Assembly: GCA_030549495.1 (NCBI GenBank)
Contig: JAUIRK010000971.1
Location: 424,501-488,500 of the forward strand
Length of the DNA stretch: 64,000 bases
Origin: Nectonema munidae
Lineage: Eukaryota > Nematomorpha > Nectonematoida > Nectonematidae
Direction: 5' to 3'
The number at the start of each line of letters is the position of its first letter. Position 1 is the first letter of the stretch. The translations under genes were made by a program, and so were the position numbers. A model generated the notes under the pieces. That model saw nothing but the letters and a program-made list of their open reading frames with translations, was not told where the DNA came from and searched no databases. Positions 35,715 to 47,905 of this stretch are shown here, piece after piece.

Positions 35715-38060
35715 CATCATTCATATTAAATAACTCCTTCTGAGATTTTTGAAAAGTAAAATAAAAAAGATAGTTTTATCTTTAAAAAAAGAAATAAATA
35801 TAAATTTAATCACAGCCATTACCATTACCACCTCTAAAAAATCACAATTTAGAATTGACGATTGACAAATGATTTACACAAAATAATGTTGAATATATAA
35901 TACACTTTAACTTCGTATTTAGGTTGATATATATTCTCATATTTTGAGAATCCAAAATTTTACTCAGTTGTTGTTATTGGCCCACAAATTACTCTTTCTC
36001 ATTTTTACCGTAATCCGTCAGTCAGGTAAAAGCAATATTTATTTTTCAAGACAAGCTGTGTTACTCAGTTCAATGAAGTAAATAGAAGATTCTATGATTT
36101 TTGGTTTTGCGTTCATATTTTTAATTACACTATATTAATTGTGCAATAAGTAATGTAATTGCTCGTTAGAGCCATTGCATGGCGGAAATAACAATATAAT
36201 TAATGAAAGTTTTGACAAATATGTGAAAAGTTTAAATGAATGTTAGGAACGCGTTAATAAATGTGTGAAATGAATTAAATGAATTTTACCATTAAAAAAA
36301 TTTTTATTCCTATTTTAAAGTTAAAAAGTTTTACCACATTCGCACAAAGGCAAAAACATAATTATGGCTTGAATGGCCATTAAGAAGTAATTGTCTGAAA
36401 AATACTCTAAACTCCGAGTTTAACCTGTCGTATACCACAACATGTGTGTTACACAACTATACCTTAGCGATATTGGTGTATGCAGATTGCTATGTGCTAT
36501 AAAAAAATTTGGGTTGCTTGGTTCAAATTTCTGGCTACGCCACTTCACAATTATCCCATATGAATTCATATCATGCGTTTGCACCCTTTTATGAAGATAT
36601 ATTTAAATGTACGATGAATGCATTGTGTTCACCAAATTTATTAATTATTATTGGAATTATTGATTATATTAACCTTAGCTTAGTTAACTAATTATTGAAT
36701 AGTTTTGGGATTTTCAATTGAATAATCTTTTTCAATACTACTTATCTTTATTACTTTTGTAAATACAGTCTAACCGTTCCATGCTAGTCAACTTTGAGAC
36801 TCAAGTTTACTGATTGAGTGATACAGGTGGAGGGCTTGTATAGTGAATTAAATCCTATGATATTAATATTTAGCTACAAATAACATAAAATGCTGAATTG
36901 AAAGGGTTATAGCATACGTGTATCATAAGATCGTCTCACTGTGGCTCCATTATTAAGGTGCCCTGTTTACAGGGTGTTGTTTGAATGTTAATTTGAGTGG
37001 AACTCTGAAAACGGGTGGCTTTCTTACAGAGGATGTCGCCAAAAGAAGTTTGATCGTATTAGAAAAAAATTAATTTGTTTTCAAATTTCTTTAATTTGAT
37101 TTTTTAAATGCCTTAATCGTTTTCTAATACTTTCGTTAATTATTTCATACGTCCCTAAAAAACGATCATTTTGTAGAATAGTACAACAAATGCTCAGCTT
37201 TAACTTATCTTCTATCTTTAAAATTTGCTTTTTAATAATTTTGTTTAGTTTTAAAAACTTTAAAAAAAATTATTTATATTCTTTTGGAGGTTATTCATTT
37301 CGGCTGAAGGTTAGATGTCTTATAAAAATTACTAATATTATAAATATATTGAACAATTTTTTTTTCTTTTTAGGTATACTAAAATTGCAGAAGAAAATTT
37401 TGCGGACTTTTTCGCAGCGTCGTTAACATTCATTTTTATACTGGTGGTGTAGGTTTTTTAACAATTTTGTTACATTCTTATAAATTATATAAAATATGTC
37501 TATGTCAGATGCTAACTTTTTTCATTTAAGTTCAATAAATGTAAAGATTTGTAATCATTTTTTTCTTTTCAAAATTTTTTTTAATTTTCTTTTTTTGTTT
37601 TGATCAATTTTCATTCAAAAATTAAAATAAATCTAAATTTTTTTCATGGAGGAATTCGAATTTACAAGTATGTGAAGCTTACTCAGATTTGTGAATTTTA
37701 GAAACTTTTTCACATTTGTTGCTCTTATTATCGGCGAATTTTATTCATTTTTGCAGTAAAACTTACAAAGGTATTTATAATTATGATCATCGTTTTAAGT
37801 CTTTTTTCCATTTTTAGATTTGCTTCTATTTTTGAATACAATAATCTATTATGCCTATCTTTTTTGCTTAGACCAAGTTTTCGCGTGTCTTTAATTAATT
37901 AACCGATACTCTTTTAAACTATACTCGTTCTTCCATCTTACAATTTCCATTTCAATTTCATATTTATAAATCTTACAATTTAAAAGAAAATATGTATGCA
38001 GTAAAATTCTATCAAATACACATTTATGAACAAAATTTTCTAACAAATCCACAATGAGCA
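35715..38060. other. AT-rich intergenic stretch; possible last exon at 37374-37452
   Basis: No gene is recognised. One candidate: a TTTTTTTTTCTTTTTAG acceptor at 37373, then an open frame from 37375 giving YTKIAEENFADFFAASLTF and a hydrophobic end before TAG (37450-37452), with AATAAA at 37534-37539. It looks like the 3' end of a small membrane-protein gene but matches nothing I know, and no convincing upstream exon was found. Confidence 0.25.
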
Positions 38061-38062
38061 CT

Positions 38063-39500
38063 ATGCTGTTGTTGTTGTTGTTAGCCCCTAGATTATACTA
38101 TCTTTATATGAGTATAATCTATCAGTTCAAAACAAGACTTTGTTTAAACTGAGAGAGTATTTCCATAAAAGCGAATACTCTCAGGGAAAAGTGTAGAATT
38201 TTGTTACACTTTCGCAGCAGCAGCGATAAACCAGTGTAATTTCAGCCAACCGACAAAAATCCACAATAAGGTACTGCTGGATTTTTGAAGGCTTCTACAT
38301 ATGGCTAGAAATAATATATATATATTTATAATATATAATACATGTAAATGAGTCAGATCCAAGCTTCTGCTAAACGGTTTCCCCACAAAGTAAGTAGGTT
38401 AACTATTTTGCATGGCTTTGACCATAAGTGAATGGGTTTGAGTGTCGTGAAAATATGTGGGCAGTTAAATAAATGATGAGTCTTGTGTGGGTGTTGATTG
38501 CAAACTGGAGAGAGTGGATTTGTATGTGTTTTGGGATTTATCTTGTGAAGATATTCACGGAGCAATAGTGACTTGTTGGCTCTAAGTAATTGATAATGTT
38601 TCTTCATATGTGTCGATTTTTGGTGGAGGAATATTTATGAGCTTGTTATGTTTGAGTGTGGAGAGATAATAATCGGTTACCGCTTGTGTGTGCATTGCTT
38701 TGTTGATGCATGTTTGATTTTGATTGTCTTCTTTGTTTTGACATGTGTCATAAAAGATAAGTTCGTTGTCTTGAAATATAGAATTTTTCATGTGCCTGTG
38801 TGGTTTTTGAGCGAGGTAGAACTTGTTTAATAGGTGATGTTTTGTGCTGCTTTTGCTCTCCGTGTAAATTAATGTGTTCTTTAAGAGGAAGTATGGATGT
38901 TTCTGTGTGAAGATGTTGTGTGTTAGTGTCCACGGTGTTACCCGTTGCTAAACGCAGTGTTTTGTTTTGAATTGTTTGTATCTTTTTCAAGTTAGTGTGA
39001 GATATAGCAGATCCCCATATTGTGGATCCATATTCTAGTATGGGTCGTGTAATAGTTTTGTAGGTATTGATGAGAATTACTTTGTTTTTCGCCCATTTTG
39101 TGTCAGTTAATGCTCTAATAATGTTTACAGTTTTGTTTGCTTTTTCATGAGTGTTTTGCGCGTGCTTGTTGTATGTAAGTTTCGGGTCGAATGTTAATCC
39201 TAATATTTTTGGGTTTTTGTTAGTGTTTATTAATGTTTTGCCAATAGTAAGGTTGAGTTTTGTGTTTTGTTCTGTGTTTGCTTGGGTGAAAAGTGTTGAT
39301 TGAGATTTTGCTCTGAGTGTCGGACATCGTGCGGGTGTCTGTAAACTAGCACAAGTGACTAGCTTTACTCTAAGCTTCAGAGAGCGTCCTCAGGTTGCGG
39401 ATAGAGAAACGTCCTATAGATATATAGGATAGCTGCAAATACACTGAATAAGCATTCACTGACAATTGAGTTACCTAACTTGAGACGCCTTTATGGTGGG
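38063..39500 (-). mobile_element. LINE (Jockey-like) copy, 5' part apparently inverted
   Basis: On the minus strand, from about 39320 to 38340, the frames give the thumb and end of a non-LTR reverse transcriptase: NPKILGLTFDPKLTYNKHAQ, TYKTITRPILEYGSTIWG, LKKIQTIQNKTLRLATGN, HLHTETSILPLKEHINLHG, then a cysteine/histidine tail (CNQHPHKTHHLFNCPHI) and LWSKPCKIVNLLTLWGNRLA. The 3' end is at 38063 with an (AAC)n tail on that strand. From 39330 to about 39500 the sequence switches to plus-strand LINE 5' region (GAGCGTCCTCAGGTTGCGGA, then GAGTTACCTAACTTGAGACG). Opposed orientation of 5' and 3' parts fits twin-primed insertion. Broken and inactive. Confidence 0.75.
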
Positions 39501-39984
39501 TTTAAAAATGTCTCAAAACAATTCACAAAAAAAATGGCACTATGCTCCACTTTTGTAATGGTCGGTTTACACAACTGATTTAAAATTTAAGATGAGAGTC
39601 AAAATAACAGGGGATATTGGGCAAATTATTATTTGATACATCAAGGTACTATTTTACATGTGAAAGTTTACTCTTACGTGGTTTACCGATAACTCGAATA
39701 TTAGATTGTCTCGGACTTAATTATTTGTCCAAAATATTTATAATATCAGTTAATAAGTTATTTGTCTCGAGGTTTCACTCTTCTTTCATCACTCAATGAA
39801 TTGGATGTTATGAAATTAAGTAATGATTAAGACGTTATAATTTTACTTTTTCATTTTCTGTAGCTAAGAAGTCCAATTTTTTGTGTCTAAAAAGTCATTG
39901 TGTTGTATACGACCCGAACATAAAGTTTAACAAAGACAAAAATAAAACAATTTTGAAAGTTTGCTATAAAGTGTTTGCCTAGGG
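39501..39984. other. AT-rich stretch, nothing recognised
   Basis: No gene or repeat recognised. Confidence 0.4.
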
Positions 39985-41299
39985 CAGTGTTTATCAAACT
40001 TTTTATCCAAAAACCCTCTTTAGACTTTTTTTATTTTTGTACGCCCCCTTTACCAATTGAAATCATACCCCCATATAATTATCAAAGAATAAATTTGATC
40101 TCATCGATACTGAGCATCAAATATTTTTATTGTGCTTTAAATTTTACTATATTCATTCTTACAAAAAAACTATAGGGTCTCCTTTTTAAACATTATTTGA
40201 AAAAAAAATTAAATTTTTATTAGTGCGATATTTGATATTGTTTTTTTGACACTATTTTTTGAATACGCTGTTCAGTGTTTTCTATGTTGAGTCTGTTTCT
40301 TGATTTTGTTTTAATTGAAAATTAATTTGAAAACGCAGCTTCACAAAGATAAGTAGATCCGAATAGGACTAAACCTTGAGAGCTTTACTGTCAAGTTTGG
40401 GGTAGATGGGATGATATTTTATCCAGAAAGCTTCAAGATCCAGTTCTGGTATTTTCAGCGTTCCAGTTAAATTTTAATTCAAGAAACTCTTCTTGGGCAT
40501 CATCTGAAACATTTTCAATCTGAGGTGGAAGGGATTTATTATAAATTTCTAGTCTTGCCGATATTTTTTTTCTACACCCGGGAAATATCTAATAAATTCT
40601 TCTTTCAAATTTTCTAAATGTGTGGATATTTGTTTTTTCAAATCACAATTTAAAACATTTTGATTCAGAGCCCATTCTAAGTTACTAAATTTCGATCCAT
40701 TCCCTTGCTCAATCCGAGATTTCCAGAGATCAAGTTTAGCCATGAACGTTCGAACGGCACCATGGTGAGTCTCAAAATATTTATGTTTTTCCCTTGCAGA
40801 TTAAGAGTATTAACGCTTCAAAAACATCCACAAGATAAGCCAAACAAAGTTGGAAAGCATATGATTTAAATCTTACATAAAGATTTTTTTATCTTTTGTG
40901 TATTTAAAAAATTTCTACCTCGTTACGTAAATCATAAAGCCTCGCAAGCATGTTGCTTTTCGATAACCAACGTGTTTTTGTGTAAAAGCAAGGCACGGGT
41001 CTCTCATTCCATATCTTCGCCCAAAAGCTAGAAGAGACGACAATTCAAGGCTCCACTTTTAATAAAGTTGACAAAATTGATGGCCAAATTTAAAAAAGGC
41101 AAGTTTCGAGATGCTAAAACTTTACGATGAATTATATAGTGTATAATTGAAATATCTTTATTCTTTTCTCTTAACCCTAATAGTGACGTCCTATTTTCAT
41201 TTCCTCAGTGACTAGCCCCCCCACCCCCCTCGGTTTTTCTTGAATGATTGCAAATTTTTACAAAATTTTGGCGTGAACCTACTAAATGATTGCGAATCT

Positions 41300-41850
41300 G
41301 ATCGTGACATTTATTTTTCTATAAAAATCAATCAATCTTGTCAAAAATTGATTGATATTTGACAGCTCAACTAAAAAAAGCAACTTTTAATTTAAATGGG
41401 TATACATTTTACACATATATACCCATTTTCAAGTGTGCTGAACACGATCGTGACGTTTATTTTTTTAAAAATCAACTAAACCTGTCAAAAAATTGATTGA
41501 TATATAACATTTCAACAAAAAAAAACTTTAAGTTTAAATGGGTATACAAAGTTTTTTACACATATATACCCATTTTCAAGTGTGCTGAACACAATGTCAC
41601 GTTTTTTTTTAAAAGATCAACCAAACATGTCAAAAAATTGATTGATATATGACAGCTCAACTAAAAAAAAGAACTTTTAGTTTAAATGGTTATACAAAGT
41701 TTTCTATATATATATATACCCGTTTTCATGTATGCTGAATACAATGGTCACGTTTATTTTTTTTAATAATCAATCAAACCTTGTCAAAAAATTGATTGAC
41801 ATATGACAGCGCAATTGAAAAAATTAACTCTTTATTTGAGTAGTTATAAA
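41300..41850. repeat. Tandem array, four units of about 145-154 bp
   Basis: The phrase ATTGATTGATAT starts at 41347, 41492, 41637 and 41791 (last as ATTGATTGACAT). Each unit also has ACACATATATACCCATTTTC and GTGCTGAACACNAT. A single unit recurs in inverted orientation at about 43660-43780, so the array forms a subterminal inverted repeat of the enclosing element. Confidence 0.85.
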
Positions 41851-42379
41851 AAGTTTTTTTTAACATTTTTGATTAATTTGTGACTTTTTTTAAATCGTGG
41901 TATGTTTGCGGTCAAATATATTGTACTGATTTGAACGATTTGTTTTCATGCTATTCTCTAAAGACTATTCAAATTTTTAGTCATTTCACTAATGAATTTA
42001 TTTCTCTTTGAAGTTTTGATTTTATTTGGAATCTATAATAAAACAAATTTTGTCAGTATCAAAATTTCCAATGAGTCACGAATATTAATTTTGATACTCA
42101 TCATTATACTATAAAATTGATTCATATATTTATGTTCAGACTATAGAATGAAAATTACGTTGTGAATTATATTTCAAATGGAGTTTGCATGATTACATCA
42201 TGTTTTTTAAATATTATATATAATTTTTTCGAAATTTTCCAAACTTTGAATACTCAATTTATATGTGCATACAGATATGCAAAATTTGGTAAGTTTCTAT
42301 TTCGGAGGAATGAAGTTATAACTTTTCAAACTTTCTTACATTTGTATATATAAAGTAGGCTCCTTCTTCTTCAGAAAAT

Positions 42380-43010
42380 ACCATCCAAGTTTTGCCAGGG
42401 TAACAATGTATATATTGAGAAAAATTATATAGAACTTATACACTTATAAAAGGCATCATCACTGCATATTTATCTTTGAGAGGTCGAAATTTAACCATTG
42501 ATCGTTTGTATACCTCTATAGAGATAGCTGATTGGCTCTATAAAAAGGATTAACTATAGTCGGTATATTAGACACAAGAAGAAAAGGTATTCCGCAAGTA
42601 TAAGAAGTTTAGATAATAGGGATGAATTTTCTTATAAGTTTTGCTGGGATATAGTTAGAGAATTTTTATCAATTCATAGTTATGTAGTATTTTTTAAATC
42701 AAAAGGAAAGAAAAATGTATTAGTTTTGACTTCCAGCCCCCCCCCCCCTCCATTTAGGAACTACAGTAGACGATGAAAAAAGTAAACTTGCAATTTTTAA
42801 ACAGTACAATTTTTCCAAGGGTGGAACTGATATATTCGATCAGAGAATAAGAAATTATTCCAAAAATTGAAAAACAAAAAAATGGACAGTAGCCGCTTTT
42901 TCTTGATACGGCAAGAGTAAATGCAGGTATTATTTTTGCTTTTAATAATGAGAAAAACCCAAGAAATGTACATTTGTTTTAAATGTTTTTGAATGGAAAT
43001 GTTTTTTTGA
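42380..43010 (+). pseudogene. Decayed piggyBac-like transposase remnant
   Basis: Three frames together give NVYIEKNYIELIHL, a LRGRNLTIDRLYTSIEIADW block (second catalytic Asp in IDRLYTS), TIVGILDTRRKGIPQ, VFFKSKGKKNVLVLTS, then AIFKQYNFSKGGTDIFDQRI (third catalytic region) and KTKKWTVAAFS. The order and spacing match piggyBac transposases. It is a different lineage from the copy at 643-2107. Several frame changes and stops make it inactive, and the first catalytic block was not found. Confidence 0.7.
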
Positions 43011-43659
43011 ATCTTGATTATCAAAAAGACAAATTTTCGAATAAAGTTTTTCTCTTTTTTTTTAACTATTTTTATTATCCCTGACAGTTTTTAATAAAGG
43101 AGATCATTCAATTTTTTTTTTAAATACTGCCAGCAATTATTAAATAAAATAGCAAATTTTATGCAGAAAACTCACGTTATGGTGAAAATATTTTTTATTT
43201 TAGGGAAACGATACGACAACCAAATGATTAGGTATAAAAAACGATCAAATTTTTATTATAAATTATGTTTCAAATTTATCATCTTCGTTCATTTGTATAT
43301 CGTTTGATTATACGTATAAAACTTTCTCAAAATAGCCAAACACGAAACTTATTTAAATTGACCGATTCAGATTGTTTTATTGTAGAGTGAATGGTATAAA
43401 CGAACTGTCTTTCTCCTTCAAATAAAATGATGCGCATCAAAATATGTCTCTACAGAGTCCTTGTTTTGTATTTAATTAATTTCATTAAAAAAAATCACCT
43501 CAATGAATTCGGTATAAAATCCCGTTTTTAGTTCTATATCATTTTCAGCTATATTTTCTTTTTTTGCAATTTCGTTTTGCCTATTTATAATTCTATTTGT
43601 TCTGTGACAAAATAAATTACATATATAGCTACGTATAACTATTTAATCATGAAGTCCTT

Positions 43660-44790
43660 TATTTCAGTTGAAGCGTCATATGTCAATCATTTTTTGACAG
43701 ATATGATTAATTTTTATAAAAAATAAACATCACTGTTGGATTCAGTCTACTTGAAAATGCGTACATATGTGTAAAACACCTGATTTGCAAATTTGATTCA
43801 CGCTTACAAGTATTTTCAAATTCTAAATCCAAAAACAATCTATAATTCGAATTGGCATTGTTGATTTGTTATAAAAATGTGTGTATTTCATGTAAAATTT
43901 GAATGAATGTTCTCGTAATCAGATTTTAGATATAAACCGCAAATTTGTTTTTGGTAACAATTTTTAGAAGTGAACCACAAATTTATTTTACACTTATAGG
44001 TAATTTCGAATCCAAATGCAAAAACAATCTATAAATGAAATTGACATTGTTGATTTGATATAAAAATGCGTTTATTTCATGTAAAATTTGAATAAATGTT
44101 CTCGAAGACAGATTTTAGAAATAAACCGCAACTTTGTTTCACACTTATAAGTATTTTGAAATCCAAATGCAAAAATAATCTATAAATGAAATTGGCATTG
44201 TTGATTTGATATGAAAATGTGTAAATTTCATGTAAAATTTGAATGAGTGTTCTCGAAGACAGATTTTAGAAATAAACCGCAACTTTGTTTCACAATTAGT
44301 ATTTTGAAATCCAAATGCAAAAATAATCTATACATGAAATTGGCATTGTTGATTTGATATGAAAATGTGTAAATTTCATGTAAAATTTGAATGAGTGTTC
44401 TCGAAGACAGATTTTAGAAATAAACCGGAAGTTTGTTTCACACTTATAAGTATTTTCAAATTCAAATAAAAAAAAACCTAAAATAAAATTAATTGTTGTT
44501 TTTTTTTAAAAAGGGTTTTTTTTTTTTAAAAAATTTTTTTTTTTTTGAAAAATATATTAAAAAAAAAAAAAAAATTTTTTTTTTTATTAGCAAGAATTGA
44601 TAAATGATTGGTTGTTGATTTGTTATAATAATGTGTATATTCCATGTAAAATTTGAATGAATATATTCAGAGACAGATTTTAGAAGTAAACCGCAAGTTT
44701 GTTACACACTCATAGGTATTTTCAATTTCTAAATTCCAAAAATGAAATCGGTATGCCCGATTTGATATAAAAAATATATTTCATGTAAAA
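43660..44790. repeat. Inverted array unit and second tandem array (about 150 bp units)
   Basis: Bases 43660-43780 are the inverted equivalent of one unit of the 41300-41850 array. From about 43780 a second array of unrelated sequence runs: the phrase ATTTTAGAAATAAACCGCAA recurs at 44112, 44263, 44411 (ACCGG variant) and 44678 (diverged), with earlier diverged units from 43923 and 43962. The period is 148-151 bases. Between 44480 and 44590 the array is broken by long A and T homopolymers. Confidence 0.8.
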
Positions 44791-46161
44791 TTTGAAGGTA
44801 TATTTTATTAGATATATTTCTCATCAATCAAAATTTTCATTTACATTTCCCAAAAAATACCATGATTTTGAAAAAATGTAAACTATAAAGTATTATGTAT
44901 TCAAAACTGTATATATTTATAAATTTTCAAACAAGTATATAATATAGAACCAAAGTTATAAGCTTAACTAGACATACTGTCAAAATTTTGCTGAAAAAGT
45001 TTAACTTTTGATTGACAGATTTAGGCATGAAAAGGTCATTCAACTGCCATGAAAATGGTATCAAAAGATGCAGCTATCAATTTTAGGAAATGTCACGAAG
45101 TATGGTAGCCAAAGATGTAGCCAATTTGGTACAAGAAATTTTAGTTCCCCCGTCACTGGTAGTGTCAGTGAAACGAGACTGAAGCATAGCTGGATCTCCA
45201 TCAGTACATACGACAGAAAGTGAAAGTTGATTTTCCTCAAAAATTCTGAGACAACTTAAAAAATTGCTGATGCTGTTGTACGACTTTCTAAAGAGTGGCA
45301 AAACAGCATTTCTTCCCTCATACAATTGCCTGAACACTGTGCTATGTCCGTAGTTTCATCACACTGAATAGCGAAAAACGGTGAATCTTTAATCTTCTAC
45401 AAAACTTGAACTTTGATGTCTTGAGAAAGTTCGTTAATTCTTTTTTTCCATTGTCTCGTTGAACAAAGAAATATGAGAAAGCGTTTTTGAACAATCTTTT
45501 CCTAAAACGAGCTCAGATGCAAGAAGTAAGTATGGTTTTGTCAAAGTTTCTCCGATATCATAGCTTTTTTTTAGTTTTTGTTATCTGTATGGCTATTTCA
45601 TAAGAAGCTTGAACAGCTTTTGAATTTTGTTGTAGAAAAAAAGACTGATGATCCAATTTAACGTGTTTCAATGATTCCCGTTTGGCTTCGAAAAATGTCA
45701 GTAGTTTATTTGCAAGTGCAGGATGGGTTGTTTTCAAGTGCCGTTAAAGACGAGACGGTCTCATTGCATCGTTGCTCAAGGTTTTATATGACACATTGAG
45801 GGACTTGAATATCACAGTTTTGAAGAAATACAAATCCGTATTTGAGATAATCATTATCATATTTTCTTTTTTTGGAATTCATTTGAAGAAAAAATTAAGA
45901 AAATTTAACTATTTTGTTCTATCAAATATAAGTGTTAAAGATTAAAAATCCAACTAAAAAACAAAAAAATTAAATAGCATTTAAATATAATACAAAAAAA
46001 ACTAACAATAAACCTATTCATGTACTGCTAAGTGCATATTTCTTGTTTTGTATCAATAAATGTAAAAATGGCAAGAAAATATCAACAAAATGTTCTACAC
46101 ACATGTTTTTATAATAGAGAATGCAGAATATTTTAAAACAAACAAAATTCTGTATTAAAAA

Positions 46162-46246
46162 TACCGTATATTTTCGCGTATAAGGCGACCTTTAATTTTA
46201 AGGGCTAAATTTTGGATTTTAATGATCGTCGTGGAAATATACGGTA
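46162..46246. mobile_element. Pogo-like MITE, 85 bp, inside the hAT
   Basis: It starts TACCGTATATTTTCGCGTAT and ends CGTGGAAATATACGGTA, giving inverted ends of the pogo/Tigger type with TA at the borders. Related terminal sequence is seen at 12558-12587. Confidence 0.65.
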
Positions 46247-46441
46247 CTTAAAATTTTACTATATTAGTTGAGTTGAATAAAATAAATTATCATTAAACAT
46301 TTAAATTAAAAAATTACTAGGAAAAAACAAATTAAATGAAAAAAAAAGGTTTTCATTCCGTCTCTAACTAGTATGTGCCCCCTCTAGTAATTTATTCGCG
46401 CCCCACCGTTTAAGAATCCCTGTTAGAAATAAAAATAAAAA

Positions 46442-46470
46442 CCTTTTTGTGCATTTGATGCACAAAAAGG
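46442..46470. repeat. Perfect 13 bp-arm hairpin
   Basis: CCTTTTTGTGCAT and ATGCACAAAAAGG pair perfectly around TTG, 20 bases outside the right end of the hAT. No T-run or coding context suggests a terminator. Confidence 0.75.
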
Positions 46471-46474
46471 AAGA

Positions 46475-47730
46475 GTGAATTAGCAAGGTTGTCAAGGGAT
46501 TCTCCTGAATTTATGCTACCAAACACAACGTTTTTAATTCACACAATTTGCACTTGGATTTCTTTGAACATTCTTCTGACCTCAATAAATAACAAGGAAA
46601 TACAGCTTCAAATTTTTCTACAGATTGTAATAAGAATTAAATATAGTCTTTTTATAAATATCTAGCTATCGTTTTGTGTCTTTTTGTCTTTCGTTAGTTC
46701 CTCCTGACAAAATATTCGCAATCAACTGCTTGGACTTCAAATAGACTTATATTTATTTGAAATGGTCAATTCAATGGCTTGCTCTAGTGATCATGCAATG
46801 TTTGTAAATAGTCACAACATCTCATTGTATGCTCTTTAACTAATTTGTCTTTTAAAAAGACAATTGTTGAAATTGATAAAGGTTTTGGAATCTTCATATT
46901 ATAAAGCACTAATTTAAAAAAAAATTTAAAAATTGAACATCATTTTCTCCCACTGCTATCTCATCTTGATAGGTTACAAATAGCAAATATAGTCCTTATT
47001 ATTACAGTGGCGTGGCGCAAATGAAAAAATAGAAGGGAACACTTTTTCAAAAAGGTTGAAATCTTCCAAGACTATTTTTCTCAAAAAAACTGAAAAATCA
47101 ACACAGTGAAAAAACAAATTTTATATTTATAGGGCTGAAGTCTTTAGAATTTAGAGAAAAATGTTAATGCTTTATCCATACAGAGAGATTTAGTGTATTT
47201 GCTAAAAAGCTAGAGATAATTATGACTTTGCGTTTTCTTATGTAACAAAGACATTTGTCTTGAAAGAATTCGTTTGTGTTGAAAACGATTATTGAAAACA
47301 TGATGTTCCTAGACCGAATGTTATTGGCACCTAAATAAGCTAGATTATAACATCTTTAACTGCATTTTTATTAAGAGAGGAATTTTTAATATTTCATAAA
47401 AATCATTGTTTCCTTTAATAAATTCTTTTAATATATAATTTTTTGCTATTTCTTGTTCACTCAATAAATAAGAGTTTTTTTGAGTGCACAAATGTTATGG
47501 AAGCACTTCTATACTTTAATACTAATTAGAGATTCAAATAAGGTATTTTTTCGGTCTTTAAATCTAAAATAATATAAATCAACAAAAATGATCATAAACG
47601 TTAAAATTTAGAGTTGAACTGATATTGATTGCGTTTAAACAGTAGGTAATCATTGGTTCATTTAATTTTAAATATTTGTAGAATATAAAATATATTATAC
47701 TTTTTGACACATTTTAGACTTTTTTTATTA
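46475..47730. other. AT-rich intergenic stretch
   Basis: No gene seen. CAGTGGCGTGGCGCAAATG at about 47005 resembles a hAT end, but no partner was found. Confidence 0.35.
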
Positions 47731-47843
47731 TGAAAACGTTGAATAAATCTTTTATTTAACAAAATACTAGCAATAATATTTCGGTCACTATGACCTTCTT
47801 CAGATATATATGACGTTGAATAAAGATTTATTCAACGTTTTCA
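47731..47843. repeat. Inverted repeat with 19 bp perfect arms
   Basis: TGAAAACGTTGAATAAATC (47731-47749) is perfectly complementary to GATTTATTCAACGTTTTCA (47825-47843). The right arm continues into the dispersed repeat shared with 5306-5393, so this is probably one end of that repeat family. Confidence 0.75.
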
Positions 47844-47905
47844 ATTTATTTTCTTTACAACTTTTATTTATGAAGACTCAGCGCCATTTTATCTACATTT
47901 TTTTA
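47826..47905. repeat. Dispersed repeat, copy 2 (first copy at 5306-5393)
   Basis: Near-identical to 5306-5393 over about 75 bases, including GAAGACTCAGCGCCATTTTA. Confidence 0.7.

Larger units (their letters stand above)
41171..45168 (+). mobile_element. piggyBac-like element inserted into the hAT, with internal tandem arrays
   Basis: The hAT reading frame (LREKNKDISIIHYIIHRKVL, minus strand) runs up to TTAA at 41171-41174, where foreign sequence starts with CCCTAATAGTGACG. At the other edge, sequence read inward from 45164 is CACTACCAGTGACG, 11 of 14 identical. The hAT frame resumes just outside. The TTAA copy at the right edge has decayed to TCAG. The inside holds a tandem array (41300-41850), a decayed piggyBac-like gene (42380-43010), an inverted copy of the left array unit (43660-43780) and a second array (43780-44790). 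TTAA targeting and the gene remnant support piggyBac. Confidence 0.7.
39985..46422 (-). mobile_element. hAT transposon (ZBED/SCAND3-like) split by later insertions
   Basis: The outer ends are CAGTGTTTATCAAAC (39985-39999) and, inverted, CAGGGATTCTTAAAC (46408-46422), 11 of 15 matching and typical of hAT ends. The coding strand is minus. The N-terminal half is at 45168-45800 (zinc-finger tail TRPSRLKRHL-like, ESLKHVKL-like, KDCSKTLSHISLF-like, EENQLSLSVVCTDGDPAM). The C-terminal half is at 40330-41174 (IHRKVLASRNLP, VNFIKSGALNCRLF, NMLARLYDLRNEVEIFL, LDLWKSRIEQGNGSKF, EEFIRYFPG). The halves are separated by a 4.0 kb insertion at a TTAA. Without it the element would be about 2.4 kb. Many frame changes and stops make it inactive. 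No clear 8 bp target duplication remains. Confidence 0.8.

Noticed and set aside
37190-37426. Hydrophobic 78-residue ORF as a membrane protein gene
   Set aside because: It crosses a good acceptor site, is T-rich, and its composition is that expected of chance frames in this DNA.
41300-44790. CRISPR-like regular repeats
   Set aside because: Units are about 150 bp, diverged and adjacent, without unique spacers, inside a eukaryotic transposon.
45083-45337. Minus-strand ORF as a separate gene
   Set aside because: Its first part is hAT transposase (EENQLSLSVVCTDGDPAM). Its last part is the end of the inserted element.
47005-47023. hAT end CAGTGGCGTGGCGC as a complete element
   Set aside because: No inverted partner or target duplication could be found nearby.
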